From NCBI GenBank assembly GCA_945876015.1, contig CAMCNM010000026.1, positions 1-13,135 of the forward strand: a DNA stretch of 13,135 nt, given 5' to 3'. The position numbers and the translations under genes were made by a program. The DNA is from Gemmatimonas phototrophica. Lineage in GTDB: Bacteria; Gemmatimonadota; Gemmatimonadetes; Longimicrobiales; Gaopeijiaceae. The notes under the pieces are model-generated. The model did no database searches and was not told where the DNA came from. It worked only from the letters and a program-made list of their open reading frames with translations. Positions 1 to 7,506 of the stretch are shown one piece after another; the stretch's first letter is position 1; every line of letters begins with the position of its first letter.

Positions 1-262
1 TGAACCACCAGGACTCGACCTGCGACCACGAGCCGCGCATTCTTGTGGATGTTCACTGAGACCTCCGGCGAGCTGGGATGGTTGACTAGTCATCTCCAGC
101 CTGCGCTCGTCGGAGCTCAGTGAACAACGTCCTTAGCAATCACAGCTAGCTCCTTCTCTCGCTTGCATGCGCCCGGCCTTTCATAGAGGATAGGCCGAAC
201 TTCCTCCGCCGGCGTCCGCCGGTCGCCGGAGGCCAGCGGCAACTCTACCAGCAGGCACAGCG
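1..262. other. Leader region upstream of the topoisomerase gene, no convincing gene
   Basis: No reading frame here looks like a protein. A short open stretch in frame 3 ends at a TGA at 57-59 and could be the tail of an upstream gene, but I do not recognise it, and it does not resemble the end of a gyrB. On the minus strand, positions about 8-32 resemble a tRNA T-arm (see findings). Two inverted repeats lie close to the gyrA start (174-197 and 203-232). No clear -35/-10 pair could be chosen. Confidence 0.5.
174..232 (+). promoter_or_regulatory. Two small hairpins in the gyrA-like leader
   Basis: CGGCCT (174-179) pairs perfectly with AGGCCG (192-197) across a 12-base loop. CCTCCG (203-208) pairs with CGGAGG (227-232), enclosing a CCGG-rich loop. 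The second ends 30 bases before the ATG at 263. They could be leader-RNA structures that affect translation or supercoiling-responsive expression. Six-base stems in GC-rich DNA also arise by chance, so the role is a guess. Confidence 0.2.
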
Positions 263-2779
263 ATGGCTGAGAAGCGGGAGCGTATCGTCACCCGCCTCAT
301 CGAAGACGAGATGAGGGAGTCCTTCATCGACTACTCGATGAGCGTCATCGTCCAGCGGGCACTCCCCGACGTGCGGGACGGGCTCAAGCCCGTACATCGG
401 CGCATCCTGCACGCGATGAACGGGCTGGGGCTGAATCCCGATCGCCCGCACAAGAAGAGCGCGACCGTGGTGGGCGAGGTGCTGGGCAAGTACCACCCGC
501 ACGGCGACGTCGCCGTGTACGACGCTCTGGTCCGCATGGTCCAGGACTTCTCGCTGCGCTATCCGCTGGTGGACGGGCAGGGGAATTTCGGCTCGGTGGA
601 CGGGGATTCAGCGGCCGCGTACCGGTACACCGAGGCCAAGCTCTCACGGATCGCGATGGAGATGCTGGCCGATCTGGATCAGGCGACCGTCGACTGGATC
701 CCGAACTTCGACAGCCGGCTCGAGGAGCCGGTCGTGCTTCCCGCGCGTTTCCCGAACCTGCTCGTGAACGGGTCGAGCGGAATCGCAGTCGGGATGAGCA
801 CGAACGTGCCTCCGCACAATCTCCGCGAGATCGCGGCGGGCGTGAAGCAGCTCGTGATCGACCCCGACTGCACCCTCACCGATCTGCGACGCCACATCCC
901 CGGACCCGATTTCCCGACCGGCGGCTTCATCGTCGGGAGGGAGGGCATCACGGATATGTACCAAACCGGGCGCGGCCGCATCGTGATGCGCGCCCGGATC
1001 GTGAAGGAGTCGCTGCGCGCGGGGAAGGAGCAGCTGGTCGTGAGCGAGGTGCCGTACGCGACCAACAAGACCAAGATCATCGAGCAGATCGCGGACATGG
1101 CTCGGAAGGGAAAGCTCGACGGGGTGAGCGACATCCGCGACGAGTCGGACCGGGACGGGATCCGGCTCGTGATCGAGCTCAAGCGGGGGGCGAGCGTAAA
1201 GCAGGCCCTCGCCTCGCTCTACCGCGGCACCAGCCTCCAGACGACGTTCGGCGCGATTCTGCTCGCGCTCGACGACGGCCAGCCACGCGAGTTCGATCTC
1301 AAGACGCTGCTCGAGCGCTTCCGGGACCATCGCGTCGAGGTCATCGTGCGCCGCTCGCGCCATCAGCTCGAGCGGGCGGAGGCGGAGAAGCACATCGTCG
1401 AGGGTCTGCTCGCGGCCCTCAAGCACATCGACGAGGTGATCAAGCTGATCCGCGCCGCGACCGATCGCGCGGCGGCGTCCGAGCAGCTGCAGAACCGGTT
1501 CGGGCTCTCCGAGGTGCAGGCCGACGCGATCCTGAACATGCGCCTGGCCAAGCTCACCAAGCTCGAGCAGGGTGAGCTCAAGGCCCGCCTCGCCGAGCTG
1601 GCCGATCTGATCAAGGAGCTGCGCGCGCTTCTGAAGAGCGAGGAGCGCCAGCTCGAAGTCATGCTCGAGGAGCTGAACGAGATCGTCGTGAAGTACGGCG
1701 ACGCCCGGCGCACGGTGATCCTCAAGGAGGCGAACGACGACGAGGAGGAAAATGTCGCGGTGGAGATGGCGGACGAGGACGTCGTCGTCACCGTCAGCCA
1801 CGAGGGGTTCATCAAGCGCATGTCGATGAACCTCTACCGGCGCCGGCTCTCGAGCGGCAAGGCGCTCGCCGGCATGGAGAAGCACCAGGACGACTACATC
1901 GAGCGGCTGTTCGCGGCACGCACGCGCGGGTGGATCCTGGTGTTCACGCGCGGCGGTCACTGCCACTTCCTCCCCGTGCGCGACCTGCCGGAGAGCGGAC
2001 GCGCCACGCGCGGGCAGTCGGTCTACTCGCTCCTTTCGGGGGCGGACCGGGCCGACCGGATTGTCGCGATGCTCCCTGTGGACGACCTACAGCTCGACCG
2101 CGTCATCATCTTCCTGAGCAGGAACGGGCAGGTGAAACGGACGCCTCTCGCCGAGTTCTCGAATCCGCGCGCGGGCGGGATCATCGCGGCCGGTGTGAAG
2201 GAGGGGGACGAGGTTCTCGAGGTCGTCATGTCCGGCGGCGACGCCGAGCTGATGATCCTGACGCGGGATGGCCGCGCGATCCGCTTCCCCGAGGCGGAGG
2301 TGCCTCTGGTGGGTCGAGCGGCACAGGGAGTGCGTGGGGTGGAGCTTGCCGGCGAGGACGAAGTGGTCGGGATGGTGGTGATCCGCCGGGAGGCACACGT
2401 CCTGACCGTGACCGAAGACGGCGCCGGAAGGCGCACTCCGGTGAGCGAGTTTCCGCTCCAGAAGCGCGGCGGGCTGGGCACGCTCGCGGTTCCGGCGGGG
2501 AAGACCGCCCAGGTTGTGGTCGGCGCGATGGAGGTTGTGGACGTGGACGAAGTGATGCTGGTGAGCGCGTCCGGGCTGGTCACCCGCGTGGCGGCGGCGC
2601 GCATTCCGGTCCAGGGTCGCCGCACCGGCGGACGACGGCTGGTCCAACTTGCCGAAGGCGACCGGGTGGTCGAGGTGACGCGGGCCGCTGCCGGATCGGG
2701 TGGCCCGGAGGGTGCTGGGGACGAGCCGGTCGGGGCCGGGGCCCCGGACGAGGAAGGCCAGTCCGACCTGTTCGGCTGA
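263..2779 (+). CDS. gyrA: Type IIA DNA topoisomerase subunit A (GyrA-like, ParC-like features)
   Basis: This is the breakage-reunion subunit of gyrase or topoisomerase IV. It cuts and rejoins both DNA strands in the cytoplasm together with a GyrB/ParE ATPase. The 838-aa length is typical of GyrA. The N-terminal DNA-gate domain spans about residues 10-490. The quinolone region reads [10 protein letters not shown] (78-87), with Val at the position of E. coli Ser83. The catalytic Tyr is Y122 in AAAYRYTEA, the same number as in E. coli. A charged coiled-coil stretch lies at about 370-480. The C-terminal beta-pinwheel covers about 510-805, followed by a Gly/acidic tail ending in QSDLFG. The canonical GyrA box in blade 1 is degenerate (R528 to A534, RLSSGKA), while a box-like QKRGGLG sits at 733-739 in a later blade. 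The subunit may therefore be gyrase A or a ParC-type subunit. The partner gene is not in the window. The start ATG fits family alignment, but no strong Shine-Dalgarno is seen. Confidence 0.93.
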   Translation: MAEKRERIVTRLIEDEMRESFIDYSMSVIVQRALPDVRDGLKPVHRRILHAMNGLGLNPDRPHKKSATVVGEVLGKYHPHGDVAVYDALVRMVQDFSLRYPLVDGQGNFGSVDGDSAAAYRYTEAKLSRIAMEMLADLDQATVDWIPNFDSRLEEPVVLPARFPNLLVNGSSGIAVGMSTNVPPHNLREIAAGVKQLVIDPDCTLTDLRRHIPGPDFPTGGFIVGREGITDMYQTGRGRIVMRARIVKESLRAGKEQLVVSEVPYATNKTKIIEQIADMARKGKLDGVSDIRDESDRDGIRLVIELKRGASVKQALASLYRGTSLQTTFGAILLALDDGQPREFDLKTLLERFRDHRVEVIVRRSRHQLERAEAEKHIVEGLLAALKHIDEVIKLIRAATDRAAASEQLQNRFGLSEVQADAILNMRLAKLTKLEQGELKARLAELADLIKELRALLKSEERQLEVMLEELNEIVVKYGDARRTVILKEANDDEEENVAVEMADEDVVVTVSHEGFIKRMSMNLYRRRLSSGKALAGMEKHQDDYIERLFAARTRGWILVFTRGGHCHFLPVRDLPESGRATRGQSVYSLLSGADRADRIVAMLPVDDLQLDRVIIFLSRNGQVKRTPLAEFSNPRAGGIIAAGVKEGDEVLEVVMSGGDAELMILTRDGRAIRFPEAEVPLVGRAAQGVRGVELAGEDEVVGMVVIRREAHVLTVTEDGAGRRTPVSEFPLQKRGGLGTLAVPAGKTAQVVVGAMEVVDVDEVMLVSASGLVTRVAAARIPVQGRRTGGRRLVQLAEGDRVVEVTRAAAGSGGPEGAGDEPVGAGAPDEEGQSDLFG

Positions 2780-2813
2780 CGGTCCGTTCCGTGAGGTGAG
2801 CGAAGGCGGTCGG

Positions 2814-4023
2814 ATGAAAGTGCTGGTGCTGGGTGGCGGCTCCCAAGGCCCGGCGGCCGCATTCGACCTGGTGCAGCGTGCGCAGGTGGAGCGCGTGGTC
2901 GTGGCGGACCGCGACCTCGGCCACCCTGCTCCGTTTCTCGCGCCGCAAATGGGAGCCCGACTCGAGTTCCGCGCGCTCGACGCGCGGGATCCGGCCCAGG
3001 TACGCGAGGCGATGCAGGATGCCGACGCGGTCCTCTGCGCGCTCCCTTACACGTTCAATCTCCAGATGGCGGCGCTCGCGGTCGAGGCCGGCGCGCACTA
3101 CTGCGACCTCGGGGGGAACACCGAGATCGTTGAGCGGCAGCGCGGACTCGACGCGCGCGCGGTGGGCACGGGCGTCTCCGTGCTCCCCGACTGCGGGGTC
3201 GCGCCGGGCATGGTGAACATCCTCGCCCAGGGCGGGATCGACGCACTCGACCGGGTACACTCTGTCCGCATGTTCTTCGGCGGTCTGCCGCAGAAGCCGA
3301 AACCGCCGCTCAACTATCAGATCGTCTACTCGATGCAGGGCGTGCTCGACTACTACACGACGCCCTCGGTCGTGCTCGAGAACGGCGAGATCGCCAACCG
3401 CGAGGCGCTGTCCGAGGTGGAGGAGCTGCTCTTCCCCGAGCCCGTGGGGAAGCTCGAGGCGTTCCACACAGCGGGCGGCGCGTCAACCATGCCATACCGC
3501 TACCGCGGGCGGATTCCTCGCTTCGAGTACAAGACGCTCCGCTATCCGGGCCACGCGCACCATCCGCGATCTGGGGCTCCTCACGCAGGAGAAGATCCGC
3601 GTAGGCGATTGCGAGGTGTCGCCGCGCGATCTCTTCATCGAGGTGGTGTCGCCCAAGCTCCGTGGCGACCACTCGCCCGATCTGGTGGTTCTGCGCGTGG
3701 AGGTGAGCGGGAAGAAGGGCGGAGCGCGGAAGACGATCCGCTACGAGCTGCTCGACCGGAACGACGAGGAGCACGGCATCGCGGCGATGATGCGCACCAC
3801 CGGCTATTCGCTCGCAGTGACCACACTCATGCAGGTGGACGGCTGCGTGCGCGAGCACGGCGTCCGCACTCCCGACGAGGTGATCCCGGTGGACGCGTAC
3901 ATCGCCGAGCTGGCGACGCGCGGGGTCGCCATCACCTGTAGCGAGGAGGGGCCCGATCCGGCGAACTCGCATCGGACCGGGCCCCGTGGTTCGTCCCCAC
4001 GTCGCGTGAACCAGCAAGGCTGA
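2814..4023 (+). pseudogene. Saccharopine dehydrogenase family oxidoreductase, frameshifted
   Basis: The N-terminal part is a Rossmann NAD(P)-binding domain starting with VLVLGGGSQG (GxGxxG at residues 7-12). It continues with the family-typical stretches CALPYTFN, AGAHYCDLGGN and LPDCGVAPGM. Relatives act on amino-acid or amine substrates (saccharopine, lysine, carboxyspermidine), and the substrate here cannot be read from sequence. The start ATG at 2814 places the Rossmann motif at the very N-terminus. It lies 34 bases after gyrA, with a purine-rich GAGGTGAG about 14 bases upstream, so co-transcription is possible. The frame breaks near 3548-3560. Homology runs in frame to YKTLRYPGHA and resumes one frame over with TIRDLGLLTQEKIRVGD, continuing to the TGA at 4021-4023. 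One extra base or two missing bases explains it. The repaired protein would be about 402 aa. A real mutation or a sequencing/assembly error are both possible. Confidence 0.82.
3948..3985 (+). terminator. Strong GC hairpin near the end of the saccharopine dehydrogenase gene
   Basis: GGGGCCCGATCCG (3948-3960) pairs with CGGACCGGGCCCC (3973-3985) around a 12-base loop. Twelve of 13 pairs match, with one A-C mismatch. It sits inside the last 35 codons of the plus-strand gene and about 50 bases from the end of the convergent minus-strand gene, where a shared terminator would be expected. No T-tract follows on either strand, so it is not a textbook intrinsic terminator. Confidence 0.4.
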
Positions 4024-4033
4024 CCGACAACGG

Positions 4034-5020
4034 CTACCTGGGCGTTCCGCGATAGCACCCGATCGTGTAGGGATACTCCATCGTCGCGTGGTAGTGGTAG
4101 CCGAGCGTCCCGTGTGAGTGTCCGTGGCACACGTCGAGGTCCGAGTTGGTCAACTCGGCGCCGCCCACGCTATGGTATCCATAGATGGGCAATCCATCGC
4201 GGATGTAGCCGATGATGCCCGAGTGCCTATCGGCGCCCGGCGCAGCGTCCAACCGCTCCGGTACGCTGTGGTAGTGATAATCGGTCTGCGCGGGATGGCC
4301 GCCGTACACATCCACGATCTCGTTGGCCACCGCGTCATTGCCGCGCGCGTCCACCGCGTTGTACAGCACCACGCCATTGAGGGTGACGCCGATCGCGCCC
4401 ATGCCCACGCAGGTGGGCGCCGCCGCGACCGTGCCCGGTGACGCGAACGGGTAGTTCACGACGCGCGCCGCCGGCGTGCCCGGGTTCGGATCTATCGCTG
4501 TAAGCGCGGCATACTGGGTCATCGGCTAGTCGCCCAATTTGGCGTCCACCGGCAGGTTGTTCGTCTGGATGGTGCGCGTTCCGCTCGGGTCGGTCACGGC
4601 GATGGTGCCTGGCGTGGCGCCGGCTTTCGCCGGCAGGAACGGCTTGCGCAGAAGATTCCACCTATCGCCCGCGAAATCGATCCAGGTGATTTTCGAGGCG
4701 ATGCTGCCGGGTGCGCTCGCGTTCCCGGCCACACAAGAGAACAACTTGCCCACCGCTGGCGCGGTGGTGGAAAGATCGCTGTTGCCGAGCCGCAGCTTGG
4801 TACAGTCGGGTCCTGAATTGTCAGCGCAGAGAGCGGGCGTAATGAAGTACGGAGTGAGCGCCGCATCCGAAGCCGTCCCGGTAGAGCCGGGCGTTCCCGC
4901 TGGGTCGTTCGGGCCAGTGGCCGCGGGGGTGCTGCAGCCTGACGAGACGGACGCGAGCGCGAGCAGCATCAGAGCCTTCAGTTTCGACCTGATCAGGCGG
5001 CGCAAAGACAATCCGGGCAC
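4034..5020 (-). pseudogene. YHYH-domain lipoprotein with an internal amber codon
   Basis: This is a predicted exported lipoprotein. The N-terminus has basic residues (RRLIRSKLK), a hydrophobic core (ALMLLALASV) and a lipobox-like SSGC with Cys29, followed by a Pro/Thr/Gly-rich linker. The C-terminal half carries the YHYH signature: HPAQTDYHYHS, GIIGYIRDGLPIYGYH, and a final GTLGYHYHAT. In YHYH proteins these His/Tyr clusters are thought to bind metal, and the molecular role is unknown. The start is a GTG (5020-5018) behind GAGGGAG, a good ribosome-binding site. A TAG at 4528-4526 interrupts the frame after VDAKLGD, and the same frame continues at once with PMTQYAALTA. Without it the protein would be about 328 aa. 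The C-terminal part has its own ATG four codons-worth of bases or fewer after the stop (4522), so reinitiation is conceivable. A C-to-T change of CAG to TAG is the simplest origin. The true terminator codon is also TAG (4036-4034). Confidence 0.8.
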
Positions 5021-5061
5021 GGGAGTCTCCCTCTGGCAGTGGGGGTAACGAGTCGTAGGCG

Positions 5062-5333
5062 CAGTAGCGAAAGGGACTCCTCGAATCGCAGGACATCCAG
5101 CCCGACGTGGTTCTCACGGACGTGATCATGCCTGGCATGACGGCCAAGGAACTCGTCGGGGGCATCACGAAACGACGCCCCGGTGTCCATGTGGTCTTCA
5201 TGTCGGGCTACATGGGGGACGTGGTCGAGCGGCAGGGGCTGGTTGAGCCGGGCGTCAACTTCCTACCCAAGCCGTTCACCGTGGAGGAGCTGCTGCGCGT
5301 GGTGCGGAAGGCGGCCGGGGGAAGCACCGGTCA
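5062..5333 (+). pseudogene. Response regulator receiver domain, C-terminal fragment
   Basis: Starting after in-frame stops at 5056-5058 and 5065-5067, this frame reads the second half of a REC domain. PDVVLTDVIMPGM contains the phosphoacceptor Asp, HVVFMSGY contains the conserved Ser switch residue, and FLPKPFTVEELLRVVRKA contains the conserved Lys and the last helix. The missing part is the first strand/helix with the acidic pair that binds Mg2+, about 45-50 residues, together with any start codon and ribosome-binding site. The style (MSGY, then VEPGVNFLPKPF) is that of receiver domains at the C-terminus of hybrid histidine kinases. An ATG-less open frame runs on to 5571, but nothing after about 5333 resembles a protein domain. 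I read it as a truncated, dead remnant. Confidence 0.72.
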
Positions 5334-5433
5334 ACTGACGGCGGAGCCCCCAGGTCCCGGGGGCCGTGCGCGCGCCCGGAAGAGGGCCTCGAGTTCGATA
5401 TCCGGTCAAGACGATGGCCGGAGAGAAGCTGGA

Positions 5434-5637
5434 ACGAGTAGTGAGGTAGGCGGTCGCGCACAGCCCGCCGTCGGTCGTCACACCGCGGCCATCGAGCGCG
5501 TCGTCGGCGAGATACCGGACGTCCGCGAGGGGACCCGTCGCCTGGTTCGGGGTAAGGGCCGGCGGACATGACTGCGTGGCGGCCCCGGCCGGCGCCGCCA
5601 GCGCTGCCAGCGCGATGCCCATCGTTCGGCCGATCAT
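5434..5637 (-). pseudogene. M28-type secreted peptidase, N-terminal fragment
   Basis: The minus frame begins MIGRTMGIALAALAAPAGAA, a plausible signal peptide with Ala-x-Ala cleavage. It continues PLADVRYLADDALDGRG and then VTTDGGLCATAYLTTR. The YLA-D-L-GR-G pattern followed by G...A-YL is characteristic of the start of secreted M28/M20-like aminopeptidases. Similarity stops at about 5434. The downstream translation is unrelated and runs antisense over the receiver-domain remnant. All the zinc-binding catalytic part is missing, so no activity is expected. ATG candidates exist at 5664, 5649, 5637 and 5622, and 5637 gives the best signal peptide. It is divergent from the propeller lipoprotein gene, with at most about 25-40 bases between the starts. 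Identification rests on a short stretch and is moderate. Confidence 0.5.
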
Positions 5638-5662
5638 CGATCGCAACATGCGCTCATCCGCC

Positions 5663-6796
5663 ATGAGAACCTTCCGTTGGCATCAGGCCGCGACCGCTGC
5701 GGCCCTCGTTTCGTTCGCCTGTGGGCCCGACCAGCCGGCTCCCGAGCCGGCGGCCGAGGGCGCTCTTGAGGCCGCGTTCGAAGTCACCGCGGGCACTCCG
5801 CTGGCCGGCGATCCCAGGGAAGTACACCTCAGGAACATCAAGCAGCTGACCACCGAAGGGGAGAATGCCGAGGCGTATTTCTCTTTCGACGGAAGGAACC
5901 TCTCGTTCCAGCGCACGGCGGCCGGTGGCGGGTGCGATCAAATCTACACGCTCGATCTGGCCACCGGCGATACCACCCGGATCAGCCACGGTACGGGCCG
6001 CACTACCTGCGCGTACTTCTATCCCGCGGGCGACCGGGTCCTCTACGCGTCTACGCACGGGGACGATCCTACTTGTCCGGCCAAGCCCGACTTCTCGCGG
6101 GGCTACGTGTGGCCGGTCTATCCGACCTACGAAATCTTCGTCGCCGACCTGAGCGGCAACATCCTGACGCAGCTCACCGACAGCCCGGGCTACGACGCGG
6201 AAGCCACGGTCTCTCCCAAGGGCGACCGTATCGTCTTCACGAGCTCGCGTGACGACGACCTCGAGCTCTACACGATGAATCTCGACGGGTCCGACGTCCG
6301 GCGCATCACCAATCGGCTGGGCTACGACGGTGGGGCGTTCTTCTCACCCGACGGATCGAAGATCGTCTGGCGGGCGCAGTACCCCGAGACGCCGGCCGAC
6401 CAGGCGGACTATCGCGCGCTGCTCGCCGACGGACTGATCCGCCCGACCGTGCTCGAGCTGTGGGTCGCCAACGCCGCCGGCTCGGACGCGCGCCAGATCA
6501 CGAATTTCGGCAAGGCGAGCTTCGCGCCGTTTTTCCATCCATCCGGACAGAAGATCATCTTCTCGTCGAACATGGACGATCCCGAGGGCCGTGACTTCGA
6601 CATCTACATGATCGGGATCGACGGCGCCGGTCTGGAGCGCCTGACGTTCGCGGCCGGTTTCGACGGGTTCCCCATGTTCAGCCCCGACGGGCGCTGGCTC
6701 GCGTTCGGCTCGAACCGCAACGAGAGCCACGAGGGCAACACGAACGTGTTCGTCGCGGAGTGGGTGGAGACGCCCGAGGCCGCGCCGACCAACTGA
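5663..6796 (+). CDS. PD40/TolB-like beta-propeller lipoprotein
   Basis: This 377-aa exported protein opens with MRTFRWHQAATAAALVSFAC, a short basic region, a hydrophobic stretch and Cys20 as probable lipid-anchored residue, followed by a Pro/Glu/Ala linker. The rest is a six-bladed propeller of PD40 repeats. Each blade has the signature x-SPDG-x-x-I-x-F or a variant: YFSFDGRNLSF, YFYPAGDRVLY, TVSPKGDRIVF, FFSPDGSKIVW, FFHPSGQKIIF and MFSPDGRWLAF. Such propellers usually bind proteins or peptidoglycan-associated partners in the periplasm (TolB) or act with secreted peptidases. The neighbouring M28 fragment fits the second option, but the link is inference. ATG 5663 is chosen because it starts the signal peptide. 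ATG 5648 and GTG 5576 are in frame upstream but add residues unlike a leader. No clear Shine-Dalgarno precedes any of them. It ends four bases before the convergent Nudix gene. Confidence 0.85.
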   Translation: MRTFRWHQAATAAALVSFACGPDQPAPEPAAEGALEAAFEVTAGTPLAGDPREVHLRNIKQLTTEGENAEAYFSFDGRNLSFQRTAAGGGCDQIYTLDLATGDTTRISHGTGRTTCAYFYPAGDRVLYASTHGDDPTCPAKPDFSRGYVWPVYPTYEIFVADLSGNILTQLTDSPGYDAEATVSPKGDRIVFTSSRDDDLELYTMNLDGSDVRRITNRLGYDGGAFFSPDGSKIVWRAQYPETPADQADYRALLADGLIRPTVLELWVANAAGSDARQITNFGKASFAPFFHPSGQKIIFSSNMDDPEGRDFDIYMIGIDGAGLERLTFAAGFDGFPMFSPDGRWLAFGSNRNESHEGNTNVFVAEWVETPEAAPTN

Positions 6797-6800
6797 TCGG

Positions 6801-7427
6801 TCAGTCGCCCCGCGGCAGCGGGAATACCTCGGGGGCGCGGCGCAGGAAGTCCTCGATGATCCGGTAGGTCAGTCCCCACACGATGTCATCGACCACCCGG
6901 AGGCAGGGGAATTCCGCCCCGGCGCCGCCCGGGAGCGGGATCTCGACCATGCCCTTCGTTTCCGGCGCGCGCAGCAGGTCGAGCGCCACCCAGTGGACCG
7001 CCTCGACCTCCGGGCTCGCCACCGACGCAGGGGTCTCGGCCGGCACGCCGAACACGTGCGGGGTCACGCTGATGCGGGGCAGCCGCTGGCTCAGTGGGCG
7101 CACCTCCTCGAGCCTGCCGAGGTGGACCCCCGTCTCCCCCAGATCGACGCCGGTCTCCTCGCGGGTCTCGCGCACGGCCGTGTCGAGGAGTGACGCGTCG
7201 GTCGGGTCGCGGCGGCCCCCCGGAAGGGCCATGTGCTCCGACCACGGATCGCCCTCACGCCGAGCCCGCTTGATGAGCAGCACCTCGAGCGCGGCCCGCC
7301 CCCGCACCACGAGCGCGACGCCGGCCTGCAGCATCTCCGCGGACGCGGGCTCCGGATCGTCCGGGTCCGACGCATAGGCGGAGAGCGCTTCGCGTAGCGC
7401 GCCGAAGCGTGGGTCGGCGTTCACCAC
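6801..7427 (-). CDS. Nudix hydrolase, CoA pyrophosphatase (NudL-like) type
   Basis: This 208-aa cytoplasmic hydrolase cleaves a nucleoside-diphosphate-linked substrate. The pattern points to coenzyme A/acyl-CoA derivatives, giving phosphopantetheine and 3',5'-ADP. The Nudix box is LPGGRRDPTDASLLDTAV followed by RETREETGV (about residues 69-94), with E87, E90 and E91 as the metal-binding glutamates. The one-residue-longer spacing after GG, the DPTDASL wording and the upstream LLIKRARREGDPW segment match the NudL/NUDT7 subgroup better than MutT. The start is GTG (7427-7425), preceded on its strand by AAGGGGG at good spacing. It lies downstream of queE on the same strand with a 79-base gap containing a hairpin, so co-transcription is uncertain. 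Substrate assignment is by family only. Confidence 0.85.
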   Translation of the reverse strand: MVNADPRFGALREALSAYASDPDDPEPASAEMLQAGVALVVRGRAALEVLLIKRARREGDPWSEHMALPGGRRDPTDASLLDTAVRETREETGVDLGETGVHLGRLEEVRPLSQRLPRISVTPHVFGVPAETPASVASPEVEAVHWVALDLLRAPETKGMVEIPLPGGAGAEFPCLRVVDDIVWGLTYRIIEDFLRRAPEVFPLPRGD

Positions 7428-7480
7428 CGGCCCCCTTCTGTTCGGCCCACTTCACGCTCACGGGCATGTTGGAGCGAGGA

Positions 7481-7495
7481 CGCGCCGAAGGCGCG
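7481..7495 (-). terminator. Hairpin between queE and the Nudix gene
   Basis: CGCGCC and GGCGCG form a perfect 6-bp stem with a three-base loop, 11 bases past the queE stop codon on the minus strand. No T-tract follows. It could partially terminate queE transcripts or stabilise the 3' end. Confidence 0.3.
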
Positions 7496-7506
7496 GGTTC
7501 CGCAGC

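Noticed and set aside
644..1966. Long open frame (440 codons) on the minus strand inside the topoisomerase gene
   Set aside because: It is the mirror of a high-GC coding gene. Its translation is Leu/Asp/His/Arg-rich low-complexity sequence without motifs, and the plus-strand gene is unambiguous.
2736..2747. Perfect 12-base palindrome CCGGGGCCCCGG near the end of the topoisomerase gene
   Set aside because: It lies within Gly/Ala/Pro codons of the tail and has no spacer for a normal loop; it is best explained by composition.
1930..2862. Other-frame openings over the 3' half of the topoisomerase gene on both strands
   Set aside because: They are Arg/Gly/Pro- or Ser/Thr-rich shadow translations, with no ribosome sites or recognisable domains.
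4526..4528. TAG reassigned as a sense codon genome-wide
   Set aside because: Several intact genes in the window end naturally with TAG, so one internal TAG is better explained by a local mutation.
5334..5571. In-frame continuation of the receiver fragment as a longer protein
   Set aside because: The residues are Arg/Gly/Ser-rich without domain similarity, and the opposite strand carries the peptidase-like signal peptide in this interval.
6792..6805. Small dyad ACTGA-TCGG-TCAGT at the convergent propeller/Nudix stops
   Set aside because: A five-base stem made largely of the two facing TGA stop codons; too weak to call a terminator.
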